Made by a program: the position numbers and the translations under genes | Part shown: positions 46,101 through 57,165 of the stretch, in pieces | How positions within the stretch are numbered: the first letter of the stretch is position 1 | Layout of the letters: each line of letters starts with the position of its first letter | The notes under the pieces: generated by a model | Databases searched by the model: none | What the model was told of the DNA's origin: nothing | The model's input: only the letters and a program-made list of their open reading frames with translations | Source of the DNA: Saxidomus purpurata | Taxonomy: Eukaryota; Mollusca; Bivalvia; Venerida; Veneridae | DNA: 64,000 nucleotides | Direction of reading: 5' to 3' | Assembly: GCA_022818135.1 (NCBI GenBank) | Contig: JAFMSR010000007.1 | Coordinates: 12,332,007-12,396,006 of the forward strand

Positions 46101-49100
46101 TTATATCATGTGCAAAATGTATTATATGATGTGAAAACATTATCATATTACGTGCATATTTTATTATATGGTGTAAACACATTATTATATTATGTGCATA
46201 CTTTTTTATATGGTGTGAAAACATTATTATATTATGTGCATACTTTATTATATGGTGTTAACACATTATTATATTATGTGCATACTTTATTATATGGTGT
46301 GAAAACATTATTATATTATGTGCATAGTTTATTATATGGTGTTAACACATTATTATATTAATGTGTATACTTTATTATATGGTGTGAACACATTATTTTA
46401 TTATGCGCATTCTTTAGTGTTTATATCATTAGCTTTCCCCGGGACATTTTGCAGCGGCTATTTTTCCTCAACACGCACCGATGCAAATGATTCGAGTCTC
46501 CGGCTGAACCGGCTGGTTCACACACTTACAGACGTTATAGTTATCTACACGCAAAAAAACAATATGATGCACATTAGGATAATTGTATAATACATGTCCT
46601 TTCGATGTGGTAATGGAAAACAATGTTATATCTGGCATGGTTTTAAAAGTCTGTGAAGTTGGCTCGTAGATCGTACATCGATATTAGATCTGCATTTCTT
46701 CGTACTGCATATCTAGATCGTAGATCGACATCGGATCTGCAATCGGGAAATTAAATAATATTTGATGTGAAGTAACTAGTAAGAACAAAAAGGAAGTAAA
46801 GTCTGTGAACGTTTATTTTCTGAGAAGATTGTAAATATTGCTATAAATCAGTAAAAATTCATTCAATACATTCAAGATCGCTACAGAAACCAGGCAGAGT
46901 AAATGTAATCTGTACCAAATAACTCAAACATGCGAATAACACAATAATAAGAGGTTATGATTTATTTAATCAATAAAGAAAAAAGAAGAAAACAAGATTA
47001 GACAGTCTTGGTTAAAATGCAAAAACTATTGCTATTCATTATCTTATTTTGTGCTGATGCATCTTGTACGTTGCTTTAAGTTCCCAGTCGCCAAATTGAG
47101 TAGGGGTTAGACTATCGATGAGAGCTGTATTTGTCGCAATTTGTTTACGGACTTTATATTATGTATTTTATCTTCGCATAATGTGGGTTTAAATGATTTC
47201 TGATCTTGAATGTACACAGTAGAGCATAAACGTTTATCTTGTCACACCATGTATAAATTGTTTTACAAAATATTCCCTCCGTGTACGAGTGGTTAGATTC
47301 TTAAAATATCAGTAACCACTTACTGATTGGGGGTGATGAGTAAGTGGAGGATATAAACTGCCTAAGTACTGTTGAAAAGGGGTGGGCGCTTGCATTGTCC
47401 GGTGTCGGGGCAGAAGATAGCCACGCATATCCACTACATTATAAAGAAAGCACTACATAACAAAGTTTGCACAAGATATAATAACGTAACGACGTAATAT
47501 TACAAAGTTTTGACATAATATAATAAAAGATGTACAAAATGTAAAGATAAAAGCACATGATCAAAGTCATATTTGACATAAAATAATATATATTGCACAC
47601 AACATAATAAAGTATGGACATAATATTATAAATGATGTTCTAAATGTAATAAATTGCCTACATGATATAAAGATATATCTACATAATATAACAAAAAAAT
47701 GTCATTATATAATTACAAATAGACAACACATAACGATATACACACATAACATAAATATGTTTGCACAACATGTAAAGAACTGTATACATAATATAATAAT
47801 GTTTTCACACCAATTAATAATAAAGTATGAAAATAATATAATAATGTATTCACACCATATAATTAAGTATGCACATAATATAATAATGTGTTCACATCAT
47901 AAAATAATGTATCGGCATGATATAACAATATGTTCACACAATATAATAAAGTATGCACATAGTATAATAAAGCATGTCCAAAATGTAATAAATTGTCTAC
48001 ATGATATAAAGATGTATCAAAAAATGTCATAATATAATAACAAAAAGACATCATATAACAATAAACACACATAACATAAAAATGTTTGCACATCATGTAA
48101 AGAACTTTGTATATAATGTAATGAAAATCAGACATAGTAATAATAGATTTACACGACTACTAAAGACAGTGCCGGCGTTCCATAAAATGACATTTTTCTT
48201 GTGATTTATATGCGCAGATTACCTGACTAGTGTTCCTATAGACTATCGAAATTGCCAACCCTCATACTACAGAGTGGCTCGAATTTACAAGTTAAGCGAG
48301 TTTAAGTGAGCGAACTGAACCACTCAGACATGCAATGTTGTTTCATGCATCACGTCGTGAAAGTAGTACATAAGTTCTTTTTGTAAAAGGAAATGATAAA
48401 CACGCTTCTTAAATGTTTGAGCCGACAGTTATTAAAATACATGGTTATCAGTTACCGGTTTTCTTGGTTTCAAAAACAAGGGAACCTAACTTACGGAAAT
48501 AGATTTCCCATTTGAATGATATACCGGTTAGTACATCACTGTGTGGAGTGTAGTATCTAATAGTAGTATCTAATCACGTAGTATCTAATCACGAGGCCGA
48601 ACGCCTGAGTGATTAATTAAGTAGCATCTAAACGACACACAGTGATATACTAACCGGTTTATCGCTCAAAAGTACAATCTATTTCCATTCTAACACGTTA
48701 ATTTAAACAAAACAATGTTCGAAGGGCAACTATTTGATGCGCTTACACGAAGTCGCTGCCTTGAACTTGTAGTATTCCGTGCATTTCATTACATTTTCGC
48801 TGTTCTTCTTTACTCCTCAGATAAAACGCTATTCGTCTTATTTTTGTTGTTGCTGATATTGCTGGCGATACCGGAAGTGTAGAAAATTTTACTACGATTT
48901 CTTTTACATCACGTGAATTCATTCACAACAATACAAATCAAACTCATAGATGTTGTGTAAAAATACACGGGAGGGAATTTCAGCAGTCAGAAATAGCGTG
49001 ATATACTTGGTACGTATATCACTCTCAAATCCTTCTTTGCCTATAAAGAGAAATTTTCAATAGTGTTAGAATAAATGATATATCACGGTTTTCAATTTTT

Positions 49101-52100
49101 TGATTTGTCACGTGTTTTTTTTCCGACAATGACTTTTCAGTGGGATTAGGAAAGTGCATGCTCATTTTAAAAGCGTTGCCGAATGTCTGGTTGCAAATGA
49201 TACTTGGCCAAGTGTAATTTTCAGATACAAATGCAAAATATAAATTGTTGAAGTAACACATTTTAAGCCGCAACAATGGTCCGAAATGGAGACAAGGCGA
49301 TAATGAACATTCGTACAGCCGTACGTTTACATAAAAGCGACCACACAAAAGTCTACAAACATTTTAATCGCAAATGACATTTTAAAAGTTTAGTGTTTGA
49401 CCCCATTTGCCCACCAAGCGAATCGCTCAGATAAAGTGGAATTATGCGCATTTTTTCAAGTAAAAATCTAGCTAAAATATGTGTGTGTAATAAAGGGTAG
49501 AGGAAATAATAGCTTTTAACCCAATACACCAATCTCGTCCATCTACCAGTACGAAATAAAAACTTTCTAAATATTACTTTTCTTATCTTGACTGGGATAG
49601 TCTTTGTAGAAAAAAAACAACTGGACGCAGGAGATGCTTCCTTTCCACTGCCGAAATCTCTACCAACAACAATAAAAGGGAGATCACTGCTAAGGAAGGA
49701 ACTATCATTTTATCAGTCCGATTTTTTCATTTCTAAAGCACCAACTTCAAATACTAATGCGGCATTATCATTAATTTAACACATTCAAATGTACAGAGCA
49801 ACCATAAATTGCTTTTATAAAAAGCGTCACCAAAAATACACTATGTGTAGTAAGATGCGCATAATGTCACTTTAATAGAAAGAACTTTAGCTCCGCCCAC
49901 AATTCATGTCGGTGGCTTTGCAAACACTAAGTTAGAGTTTATTAAGTCAAATTTTAACAATTAAGAAACCCCGGTCTCTCGCTACCGCTCGCTTCCTTAG
50001 AGTTTTTTAATTGTTAAAATTTTAACTCATACATTGTACTTGGTGTTACGCCACGAAAACAATCATGTTTGAAGTTGTGTCTTACAAATGACGAAAGAAA
50101 TTACTGAGCAGCGAGATCAAACACTGGTCCTGAAAATAAGAAACTATAATTCTGTTGAATGACTGATGATATTTTGTTAACTTGTGAGAAGTTTTTCATA
50201 GGCGACTTCCTACCTTTAATTCCTCAAGCCAAATAGTGATGAAATTCTCATTAATACTTTAGAGACTCATAAATAGATAATAAGTCATAAAATAATAATG
50301 CAGCGTTTCTTATTTTTTGTAATATAATTCATAAAGTACTGTGAAATATTTATATCATGTACTTTCGAATGAACATGCATGGTTAGGAACGGTCAATAAG
50401 TATAAGTGTTATTAAGTCAAATTTTAACAAATTAAATTAAGAAACCCTTGGGGAGCGAGCGGTAGCGAGGGACCGGGGTTTCTTAATTGTTAAAATTTGA
50501 CTTAATAACACTAACTTATTTAGTTTTTGCATAGCCACAGACATGAATTGTGGTGATTTCTATTAAGAGCGAACTCTTAATAAATTAAGTGATTTCGGTA
50601 GTTAAATAAAAAAGACAGACGTTTTTTGAAAATCTGAGCGATTCGATTGGTGGGCAAATGGGGTCAAACACTAATGCCGGTAAGATATATTTCGTATAAT
50701 TTAAGAGCTACAAATGATTTAACACCCGACGTTCTAATGGGACTTGAATATGAAACAGCCTTAACAGACTCCGGTTTTGACACTTAAATAGTGCCTATGA
50801 AGGGTAATGTGAGAACGAAATGCAATATACTCGTAAATACTGATTGCCCCATGATTTCAAGCATAATTTTATATTAGAAGTCTTTTAAGTCTGATAGGCT
50901 TTTCAATTTGCAAAGGTTTAGTCATGTTAATCCCCGCATTACTACGATGCAAAACTAATCTGCTACAGGTCACTATGACTCACTTAAATTATCATAATGT
51001 GTGTTGGCTTTTCACATTTTGTTATCTAAATTTTTAGCCATTTGTAGATTAAGGACACGTACTTCACAAGTGTACAACTACAGTGATGTAAAACTATAAC
51101 TAATATTTATCTGTCTTCCTTTCAAAGTTCAGATCTAGTGCAAACAGATCGGTAGGGATTTGATAAGAGTGGCCAAGGTTATTGTAATCGTCGTCATACA
51201 TTGCACATTCACGTTTACTGTTTTATCAGTGAAATAATGTACATGTTTACATATGTCTGAACTATTTGTATGCCTCAAAATCAGTAAGTGGCAGTGAAAA
51301 CGAATACTTGTATTATTATTTTTATTGTCCACTAGTTCTATTCTGATGTGCATTTATTGTATGAACATATTAATATATGATACTCACAATTGTATCATCT
51401 ACTGTACTTCATATATGAAGCTAGATTCGTTTGGAAGAAGATCAACAATCACACTCTTATTAGATTGTGCAAACTTTTGTTTCAAAAATAAAGCCCACCA
51501 TTATTATACGCAATTTGTAAAGTTGAATTAGATTCAAAAATATCTTATAAACGCAGATCAGTCCCTGTGACTCTGAAATATCTGCAAATCGTGTCTTTAG
51601 GAAATAATAATGAACACCAATTTGACGATTTGAATCTAACACCTTTACATATATCTGAACGCGCAAGAATTCCGTTCGACATTTTTGTTATTAACGTACT
51701 ATACATTGGAAAGGAAATTTGAAACTGTTGTTGTGAGTTTTAAAAACTCAGTCAAATAGCAGAGTTTTGTGAAGGGAATAACTAGGACTGTGAGCTGTAA
51801 AATAGCAAATAAAACACAAATATCTGGAAACAATTATAGTTTATGTATAAACTTGTCGATAAATATTTGAATTGTGTATGTATTCAATTTAATTCAGCTC
51901 ACTATTGATATATACATTCTTATCAGTCTGTCCGCCTTTTGTATGTTGGCTATTAAATTGCTTAAACATAATCCCAGACCTACTTAACTTTGGTAAGCTA
52001 TGAATAAATATCTCTCATCAGTATCTCAATACCTTATATTCGTTATTGCTAAAGTCCCTTGTATAAAATTATTTTCCATATTATCCATGAAAAATATAAA

Positions 52101-55100
52101 TGAAACCCGCAAGTCAGTAAGCTGACATAACTACACGAATACAGCTGGATGTCAAGTAGTGTGATGTACCTAATGGTTCCATACAGTTGGCGAAACTGCT
52201 GTAAATGGAATCAGTTTCCGTATTTTAAATAAGATGCCTGTACAAACAGTACTATTGAATAAGGACTTGTTCTGAAGGGAGCCGTTTTTGTAATCATATG
52301 TATATTACAACATGCGTGTGACTAAGGCCTAATTGGTCTGTATAATGATAAATGTAATGGTTTCATAAAGTAATCAAAGCGCTGTGAGCGCTGAAGGCCT
52401 GGGGGCTATAGGTTAACTCCCCGAAAAACAACTTTTGACCTACGTGATTTGCGCTGAACCTTACCTAACGCGCGGGTCGAAATGTGCAGAGGACGAAATG
52501 CAATATATGACACAGAATGAATGATTCACAAATATATGGGTGACAGGGAAGTTTGTTTTATTATAAAACGTACGTTAAATGAAAAACATTATAAATTGTT
52601 TAAGCCAATAAAAATAATTCGATCTGCGCTTTGTACAACTTCAAGCGATATGATCTGATGATGTGGATCGAAAATTATTGTGTACCAAGGACAAGACCTT
52701 GAAACAGAAATAAACTAAGCAATATCAGCAATGAAATATAAATACAGTACTGTACAATGTGTATAACAGAGAAAACAAAAAAATGATTATGAGTTACCTT
52801 GTAGTTGTAATCGGTGAAACCGTTCACTGGGCCTTGACATGCAGCGTCCTCGATAAATGGCGGGTGATTTTGATCACGTGAGTTCCTTCTCGGGAATGTA
52901 CGTAAATTATATCTTTTTTAGAGAAATTTATTTTTTGGTAAATATATATGTAATCGTTCGTAAATAACAAAGTAAACGGTTGTCAATGAAATAACATAGG
53001 ACATTTGAAAATCAAACTACAAACTCTTATATCGAGCTCCGTACTTTTCCGTAAATTTCCGTAAATATCCGTGATATGCATATGATTATCACGGAAAATC
53101 AGCTAACAGCGCATTAATTTCTAAAACAGAAAAAAATGTGTAATGCAGCCCGTAAGTTATATACCTTCCTGCAATCGTTTGAAGTTGTATGTACTCTTTT
53201 TATTTGTAATATGTTCTTATCATATGCGACATTCAAACAGAAGATTGATCTGGTCTGTCTTGCACTACTTTCGCATAGCGCATGTTTACAGTTGTTATTT
53301 GCACATAGCACAGTTAAATTTCTTGCAGTGTTTGAAATGTGGTATGCTAACTTAGGACTAGGGGACTTTCAGTCCCCAGGCCAAAAACAGTTAGTTTCGC
53401 AATCTTAGTATACTTTAGTGTATACCAGATAAACCAAACTAGTTCTTTAATCATTAAATAATTTTACCTTTGAAGCAAATAGGTAGAATGTTTTAGAGCA
53501 AAGGTGTAGGCTTTGTCAGATAGTAGGCACAATGATGCATCTATTGTAATCAAACGACTTAACAGTTAACAGAACATTGCTATGAATTTTCTAATTAACG
53601 GATAATTATGTATCTTCTGAACTATTTAACTTTACAGGAAGGAACTATTCGTAAATTTGGTATGTTACATGGCTCGGCTATTTTACGATACCATAAAGGT
53701 GCTGCATTTTTACCTTGGCATAGGGTCTTCCTTACACAGTAAGTTTTAGATAAATTATTGTTAATTCATTTTAAGTGATATAAAAAAGTGTCTAATAATA
53801 TAAATATTTGTTGTTTTTTCTATAGGTAGCATTGTTGCATATTACCCAAAATGAAATTTTGGTGCATTTGTTGGAAACTTTGTTTATGATTTTGGAAATG
53901 ACATTTAAATCCATCTAAGTTTATAAATGTATATATTTGTTATTGCCCCACTGAAAGCAACAAATTGAGAGTACTACAACGTTGATTGTTAATATGGTTT
54001 ATTTACAAGAACTCATAAATAATTACAGCTTTGAGGAAGAAATGAGAAAAATCAACCCCAATGTATCCCTTCCCTATTGGGATTACACCATTGATAACAA
54101 TATTACACGACCAGTTGATTCTGTCGTGTGGTCAAACTGCTTCTTCGGAGACGGCGATGGCACGGTTAATTCGGGCCGGTTTAAACAACTTTATGGTGGT
54201 TTAGGTGCTCTTCTTTCAAGAAATTATGCTAAAGACTGTGCTTCAAAATTGATCAACAAAATCGATATGACCCGTCTCCTTGATTACTGCAACTTTGAGG
54301 TAAGTAAATCAGTCAAATTATCATATATTTCCAAACACGTTCTTAAGATACATTTTCTTTACAGTAAATAGATATATGTTTTTCTGTAGAAGAATTATTG
54401 CGTCGCACAATGTTGATGTGATTCTGTATTGAAACAGTGCATATTAACAATAAAATTGTTAAAAAAATGAAATTTCGAAGTGCTTCCGTTTGCTCAAATT
54501 ACAACAAACAAGTTATTCGATGTTATTGCTAGAAATGTTAAAATAAGTAGTAAAATTAGTCTTTTTTCGCGATAGGTTTGAACTTATTTTCATTTATCGT
54601 TTTACGTCGTTGAACACATAATCTATGTTTCGAGAATATAATCTGCTAGATGTAGGGAGTGCCCCTTTAAGGGACATTATTCTCTTTCTGCCTGCCGGTA
54701 CACTTAAAGAGGCACTCCCTACATCTTATATATACAGTATATGAAAAGATAAAAACACAGTCCATGAGATAATTAAATTATTATTTGCCAACCGGTTTCG
54801 CAAATATGGCGTCAAAATATGTGTAATTGCTTAGAAACGTACACAACGTACGTCAATATTGATGACGTCAGTTATACTTTTCAGTCTAAAAATAGGACGT
54901 CAATTAACGCTATTCAATTTTGGTTCAACTTTTTTCCGGCACATTTTTTTTATATTTTTCACACACATATATAAAAAAACACAGTCCATGAGATAATTAA
55001 ATTATTATTTGCCCCGGAAAAAAGTTAAAAATATGAAAAGATAAAAACACAGTCCATGCGGAAAAAAGTTAAAAATATGAAAAGATAAAAACACAGTCCA

Positions 55101-55674
55101 TTGTTATACATACTTTAAGTTACGTTTTGAGGCCATTTATGTTGACATCAGTTATAGGGTATAATATTCGGAGTTATTATAACTTAAACCTAAAAGTTTA
55201 AGCATTATCGATACAATCAGCGTTTTAAAAATATGTTTCAGTACCGTTAACCATTCCATGTCAAGATATTGGTGTACAATTAATGGGTGGATGCAATTTA
55301 TTACATAAGGCCTCTTCATTGATTTATTGTGGTAAAACGAGGCATTTTTCGCCATATGTTGTTCTTTAAAGCTTTATTTATCTATCATTTTACGTTTCTT
55401 GAACACATTATCTATGTTTCGACAATATAATATGATAGAGCATGTTTTAGTTTATTGTAGCTAAACTCATGAATCAATTACAGGACATAACTACCGGATC
55501 TGGAATATATGGCGCGAACTGGGATAACCTAGAACTGCTACATGATGGAGTTCATGACTGGATTGGTGGAGACATGGGACGGGTTGTATTTTCAGCATTT
55601 GACCCAATCTTTTATTTGCATCATGCTTTTATCGATTATATTTGGGAAACGTTTAGGGAACATCAGACAAAGAG
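31805..55674 (+). CDS. Tyrosinase copy 2 (exons 1-6 in window; 3' end outside)
   Basis: Exons: 31805-31927, 45096-45217, 45667-45775, 53638-53738, 54029-54299, 55484-55674. These encode 305 residues plus two bases. Every exon length and phase equals that of the complete paralogue at 11878-24664. The signal peptide is MRSLAILSLLPLLCRC. CuA H129/H137/H146 and CuB H262/H266/H289 are all present, and no frame break is visible. By-eye identity to copy 1 is about 88%, with exons 1-2 diverging more (about 20%) than exons 3-6 (about 9%). Equivalents of exons 7 and 8 were not found between 55675 and 64000, which is full of transposon relics, so the Cys-rich region and membrane anchor are either beyond the window or lost. 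Confidence 0.9.
32580..33980. mobile_element. Large inverted repeat with an element in its loop
   Basis: The left arm (about 32582-32860) reappears inverted at about 33640-33970. Shared phrases include TGATTATCAGTATCAGTAG, GCACGTCAATTTTCTTCTC inverse, GTGGGACCCCGAT and CGGTACCG. Arms are ~280-330 bp with roughly 85% identity by eye. The loop contains the 32932-33633 element. ORFs over the arms are mirrored and have no recognised family. Confidence 0.75.
32932..33633. mobile_element. Second copy of the AACAAGAGCTGTCC element
   Basis: Same ends (AACAAGAGCTGTCCCTC and TTCGGGGGCAT) and monomers as 26331-27407, but with fewer monomers and a short GGAC tract. It lies in the loop of the inverted repeat 32580-33980. 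Confidence 0.8.
34601..34925. mobile_element. MITE with CAGGGCCGTAGCCAG terminus
   Basis: Left end CAGGGCCGTAGCCAG; right end inverse CAGGCCCGTAATTACAC. CGTTA occurs on both flanks. It is related to widespread elements in molluscs containing GCCGTAGCCAG (recalled, not searched). No coding. Confidence 0.55.
35438..35530 (-). repeat. Degenerate tRNA-derived SINE fragment
   Basis: On the minus strand, GTGGTCTAGTGGTAACAG resembles a tRNA A box, followed by a weak B box (ACTTGAACTCAC). Not foldable as a tRNA. Confidence 0.35.
35640..36290. repeat. ~165-bp tandem monomers, about four copies
   Basis: Monomer phrases: CTTTGCCATTTCTTAAG, GATGCCGCCAAATTTTGTAG, CATATTTGACAGAGTTATG, TTTTTGTACTTAGATTTTG. 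The array starts with GTCCGTCCGTC. Non-coding. Confidence 0.85.
36440..36495. repeat. Left flank shared with 61330-61400
   Basis: GATAGTATAGTTTCATTCA and neighbouring bases recur, inverted, beside the related transposon at 59150-61329. Part of the same host LINE context. Confidence 0.5.
36496..39245. mobile_element. TIR DNA transposon A, non-autonomous (2.75 kb)
   Basis: Imperfect ~58-bp TIRs: CGATACA at both ends, then ...TTATAAATAACCGCT and ATAGGGGTGT on the left with inverse TTATAAAGTTACCGCT and CTAGGGGTGT on the right. The interior is collinear with 59150-61329 in opposite orientation, including TTCATATGCAGCTCCC and ACATGTACATGTTAATGAAA. No transposase ORF. Confidence 0.8.
40413..41074. 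mobile_element. Nested element with AGTAGYAGGGAAAGTA TIRs and CAAAAA TSD
   Basis: Ends AGTAGTAGGGAAAGTA and inverse AGTAGCAGGGAAAGTA. CAAAAA flanks both sides. The interior contains two partial direct repeats including TTTTTGGTACGTGGCATTCC and a GT-rich tract (40870-40940). The phrase GGTACGTGGCATTCCC also occurs inverted at 63140-63165. Confidence 0.75.
41288..42420. mobile_element. Nested element with AACCAGGTTTTC ends and ~155-bp monomers
   Basis: Ends AACCAGGTTTTC and inverse AACCAGGTTTTC. Inside are a poly(A) tract (41387-41408), a tRNA-like B box inverse (41417-41431), a short GGAC tract and about four monomers containing GTGAAAGTTTGGTTGAAATC and GGGCCATAATTCTGTCAA. Non-coding; the apparent ORFs are repeat-driven. 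Confidence 0.7.
42571..42660 (-). pseudogene. Short RTE-type LINE fragment
   Basis: GGCGTAGTTAAACTAA followed by AAATGCTG and CGACGGCTGTAG matches the inverse of 59050-59110, where it leads into a reverse-transcriptase segment (GCRLKQGCILSQMLF). It marks the host sequence into which 36496-39245 and 39280-42562 inserted. Confidence 0.5.
42744..42872. mobile_element. Short pogo/Tigger-like MITE
   Basis: Ends TACAGTAAACTCC and inverse TACAGTAAACTCC, with TA at both borders. Interior CGGATATAGCGA is typical of Tigger-type termini. 129 bp. Confidence 0.7.
43063..43174. repeat. (GA)n microsatellite and GA-rich tail
   Basis: About 29 uninterrupted GA units, then AGGAGAGGAGAGAG-like impure tract. 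Lies in intron 1 of tyrosinase 2. Confidence 0.95.
43739..44083. mobile_element. MITE, copy in intron 1 of tyrosinase 2
   Basis: Same family as 22820-23177, opposite orientation: AAAGGGGCAG at the left, inverse AAAGGGACATACCCTATAAC at the right. Flanked by TTAA/TTTAA. Confidence 0.7.
45096..45217 (+). CDS. Tyrosinase 2 exon 2
   Basis: 122 nt encoding NHPVDIRLAKIACIHAYY onward and ending DNATKSR. Acceptor TTTCAG, donor GTGATT. About nine of 41 residues differ from copy 1, clustered at residues 62-69. It is separated from exon 1 by a 13.2-kb intron, against 1.5 kb in copy 1. Confidence 0.88.
45218..45666. other. Intron 2 of tyrosinase 2
   Basis: 449 bases, collinear with the 362-base intron 2 of copy 1. 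No insertion recognised. Confidence 0.7.
45667..45775 (+). CDS. Tyrosinase 2 exon 3: pre-CuA region
   Basis: 109 nt encoding FGYIPPSSGFRIRREIRTLS and EWDDYVNVILTMYH. Acceptor TTCCAG, donor GTAAGT. Only three residues differ from copy 1. A fold-back transposon begins 16 bases after the donor. Confidence 0.9.
45792..48183. mobile_element. Fold-back element with ~21/42-bp tandem-array arms (intron 3 of tyrosinase 2)
   Basis: Perfect termini ATGGAACGCCGGCACT at both ends in inverse. Flanking 8-mers TAAATGAT and AAAATGAC are a probable diverged TSD. Arms of ~640-740 bp are inverted copies of each other: TCTGATTTTCATTACA and ACAAAGTTCTTTACATGATG, then an array of ~42-bp units of two 21-mers (TTATATTATGTGCATACTT and TTATATGGTGTGAACACA). 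The centre (about 46430-47440) is unrelated sequence. Unit 1 has the empty site after 14080. No transposase; the Tyr/Leu-rich ORF at 46047 is a read-through of the array. Confidence 0.85.
48495..48686. mobile_element. Hairpin MITE
   Basis: Arms start GGAAATAGATT and contain ACCGGTTAGTA and ATCACTGTGTG in inverse orientation on each side of a ~60-bp loop with GTAGTATCTAAT repeats. About 190 bp, able to fold end to end. Confidence 0.7.
49391..50035 (+). mobile_element. Element with TAGTGTTTGACC end, first of an inverted pair
   Basis: Starts TAGTGTTTGACCCCATTTGC and ends with a hairpin segment (ATTAAGTCAAATTTTAAC...GTTAAAATTTTAACT) around a CGCTACCGCTCGC loop. Absent from the homologous intron of unit 1 (around 15450). 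Confidence 0.65.
50403..50673 (-). mobile_element. Second, shorter copy in opposite orientation
   Basis: Its inverse begins TAGTGTTTGACCCCATTTGC and differs by one base from the other copy over 40 bp. The other end is a near-perfect palindrome: GTGTTATTAAGTCAAATTTT on the left arm, paired with the right arm ending AATTTGACTTAATAACAC. Unit 1 lacks it near 16370. Confidence 0.7.
52396..53382. mobile_element. TIR element (GGCCTGGGG termini), copy 2
   Basis: Same termini and outer AGCGCTGTGAGCGCT palindrome as 7006-8479. Inserted in intron 3 of tyrosinase 2; unit 1 shows uninterrupted sequence near 19580-19600 (TTCATTAAGTAAAAGC... TTCGCAATCCTAG). Confidence 0.7.
53638..53738 (+). CDS. Tyrosinase 2 exon 4: CuA site
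   Basis: 101 nt encoding EGTIRKFGMLHG and YHKGAAFLPWHRVFLT. All three CuA histidines are intact. Acceptor TTTACAG, donor GTAAGT. Confidence 0.93.
54029..54299 (+). CDS. Tyrosinase 2 exon 5: between CuA and CuB
   Basis: 271 nt encoding FEEEMRKINPNVSLPYWDYT through LLDYCNFE. Nine of 90 residues differ from copy 1, mostly in the GDGDGTVNSGRFKQL loop. Acceptor AATTACAG, donor GTAAGT. Confidence 0.93.
54300..55483. other. Intron 5 of tyrosinase 2 with MITE pieces and a short repeat
   Basis: Contains fragments of the 22820-type MITE at 54560-54722 and 55140-55440, and four copies of AAAAGATAAAAACACAGTCC at 54742, about 54975, 55037 and 55079. Unit 1's intron 5 has none of these. Confidence 0.6.
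55484..55674 (+). CDS. Tyrosinase 2 exon 6: CuB site
   Basis: 191 nt encoding DITTGSGIYGANWDNLELL, HDGVHDWIGGDMG and DPIFYLHHAFIDYIWE. The CuB ligands are intact. The donor GTATAC is the same as in copy 1. It is the last exon found in the window. Confidence 0.92.
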
Positions 55675-56940
55675 GTATACGGTGTTTATTTAAAGTATTT
55701 ATGCATCCATTTAAATATTTTGCTGATGACGATTTGGAAAGTCATTTATTAACTAGGTGTAATACTCTTGCTTATAGTAGAGGGTATTTATGAAAAATAG
55801 GGGAATTAAATCCTACAGAAATGATTTGGCATGTGTGATATATAGCTTAAAGGGGTAACTGGACTAAATGAAAAGAAAGTGAGAAGAAATGATTCAGGAG
55901 GTGGATGAAGTTTCATCTGATTCCAAAAGGTTCATAGATACAAAAAATGAGAAACGTCAAGAAGTCCCTAGTCAGCTCAAGAGCTAAAATCGTCTGCTTG
56001 CTATTGTGAATCATTCACTCTAGTGTTATTTTTACCAACCTCCAGTTTAATTGACAGGTAGTTTAGAGGTACTGCACACAACAAATACTCGCTTTGAGAG
56101 TTGCTTCTTTAGCTTACATACCAGAATCTACTAAAATCTGCTGGTGCGAAATCTTTTTTTTTGGAGGGGGAGGGGGTGGAGGGGGATGGAGGGGGGGGTG
56201 TAAAAAGTTGAAAAAAATAAATAAAACTAAGAATTTCTGGAATCTGCTCATAATTTGTTTCTATATCATCGGTAAAGTTCAAAACTTTGCACAATGCTAG
56301 TTCAGTATGTAACCTGTTATTAAGACACACACTCATGTCAAAAAAATAAAGTATGCCTGCCAAAATCCAAGATGACTGCCAAAAAAAATTTTTTTGTAGT
56401 ATTATGCCAGATGTTGCATTAATTTATGTATATTTTTATTTTTATTTATTGCATTTTTCCACGAAGATGCAATTAATTAATTCCTTGTGTAAAAAGATGA
56501 CTAATTAAATGTTTAAAAGGACATTTAGTCATCAAACTGCAGTCTTGTGCTACCGTGAGTGTTATATTAATCTATTTATATATGCATTTTGTATATCTAG
56601 TTCAGCAGATTTGATTAAAAAAAGTATGGTTTAAGGCAATGGTTTAAAATGTGAAGTAATTTCTTGGAATTAAAGAACTATATATAGTGAACAACAGAGA
56701 TATTTATCATGTGTTCGTCGTTAGATAACAGGTCACTAATAAACAGTATAATAGGTATGCAAATCCGTGAAAATCTTACCTTTGAAAGCAGTCACTGGCC
56801 TTAAAAAAAGAACAGTTAAACGCTTAATAATATAACTTCTACCAGATACTGGCCACATTCAACAGACTGAATATTATTGCCAGGCGGTAGGGCTAAGATA
56901 AGACAAGAATAAAAGTGAGAGTATGTATATTGAAGGATAA
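55675..56940. other. Start of intron 6 of tyrosinase 2; no gene recognised
   Basis: No equivalent of exon 7 (SCGDIDIETDYRR) is found here. A G-rich tract (56163-56200, GGAGGGGGAGGGGG-like) is the only marked feature. Confidence 0.6.
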
Positions 56941-57165
56941 AAATAAAAGCATTCTTAAGAGTGTAGATAAAAAGGGTGGCTAATTGAGCCTTGAAGGCAA
57001 GAACTGAGCATACTGATAAGTCCAGGTGGAAGACTGTTCCAGTCCTTGATTGTTTGAGGGGAAAATACTGTTGACGGTGGCTTGTAGAACATGGTGGTAT
57101 CTTGAAGGAGTGTGTCTATGTATATTCGGGGAGACAAGACTTAGACTGTGGGCTGCTGTAACCTC
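56940..57165 (-). pseudogene. CR1-type LINE ORF2 C-terminal fragment
   Basis: Minus strand reads TVFSPQTIKDWNSLPPGLI, the near-terminal P-[RQ]-T-I-x-D-W-N-x-L-P motif of CR1/jockey-type ORF2 proteins. It is the distal part of the element whose proximal part is at 62957-64000; the two are separated by the 57166-62956 insertion. Confidence 0.75.

Noticed and set aside
46047..46361. 104-residue ORF of repeated LLYYVHTLLYGVNT units
   Set aside because: It is a read-through of the 42-bp array in a fold-back arm. The inverted arm gives equally open frames on the other strand, and no start context, splice signal or family supports a protein.
53136..53408. Conserved small ORF shared with 8310-8537
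   Set aside because: The two reading frames are similar only because they lie in copies of one TIR element. The opposite strand is equally open and no family is recognised.
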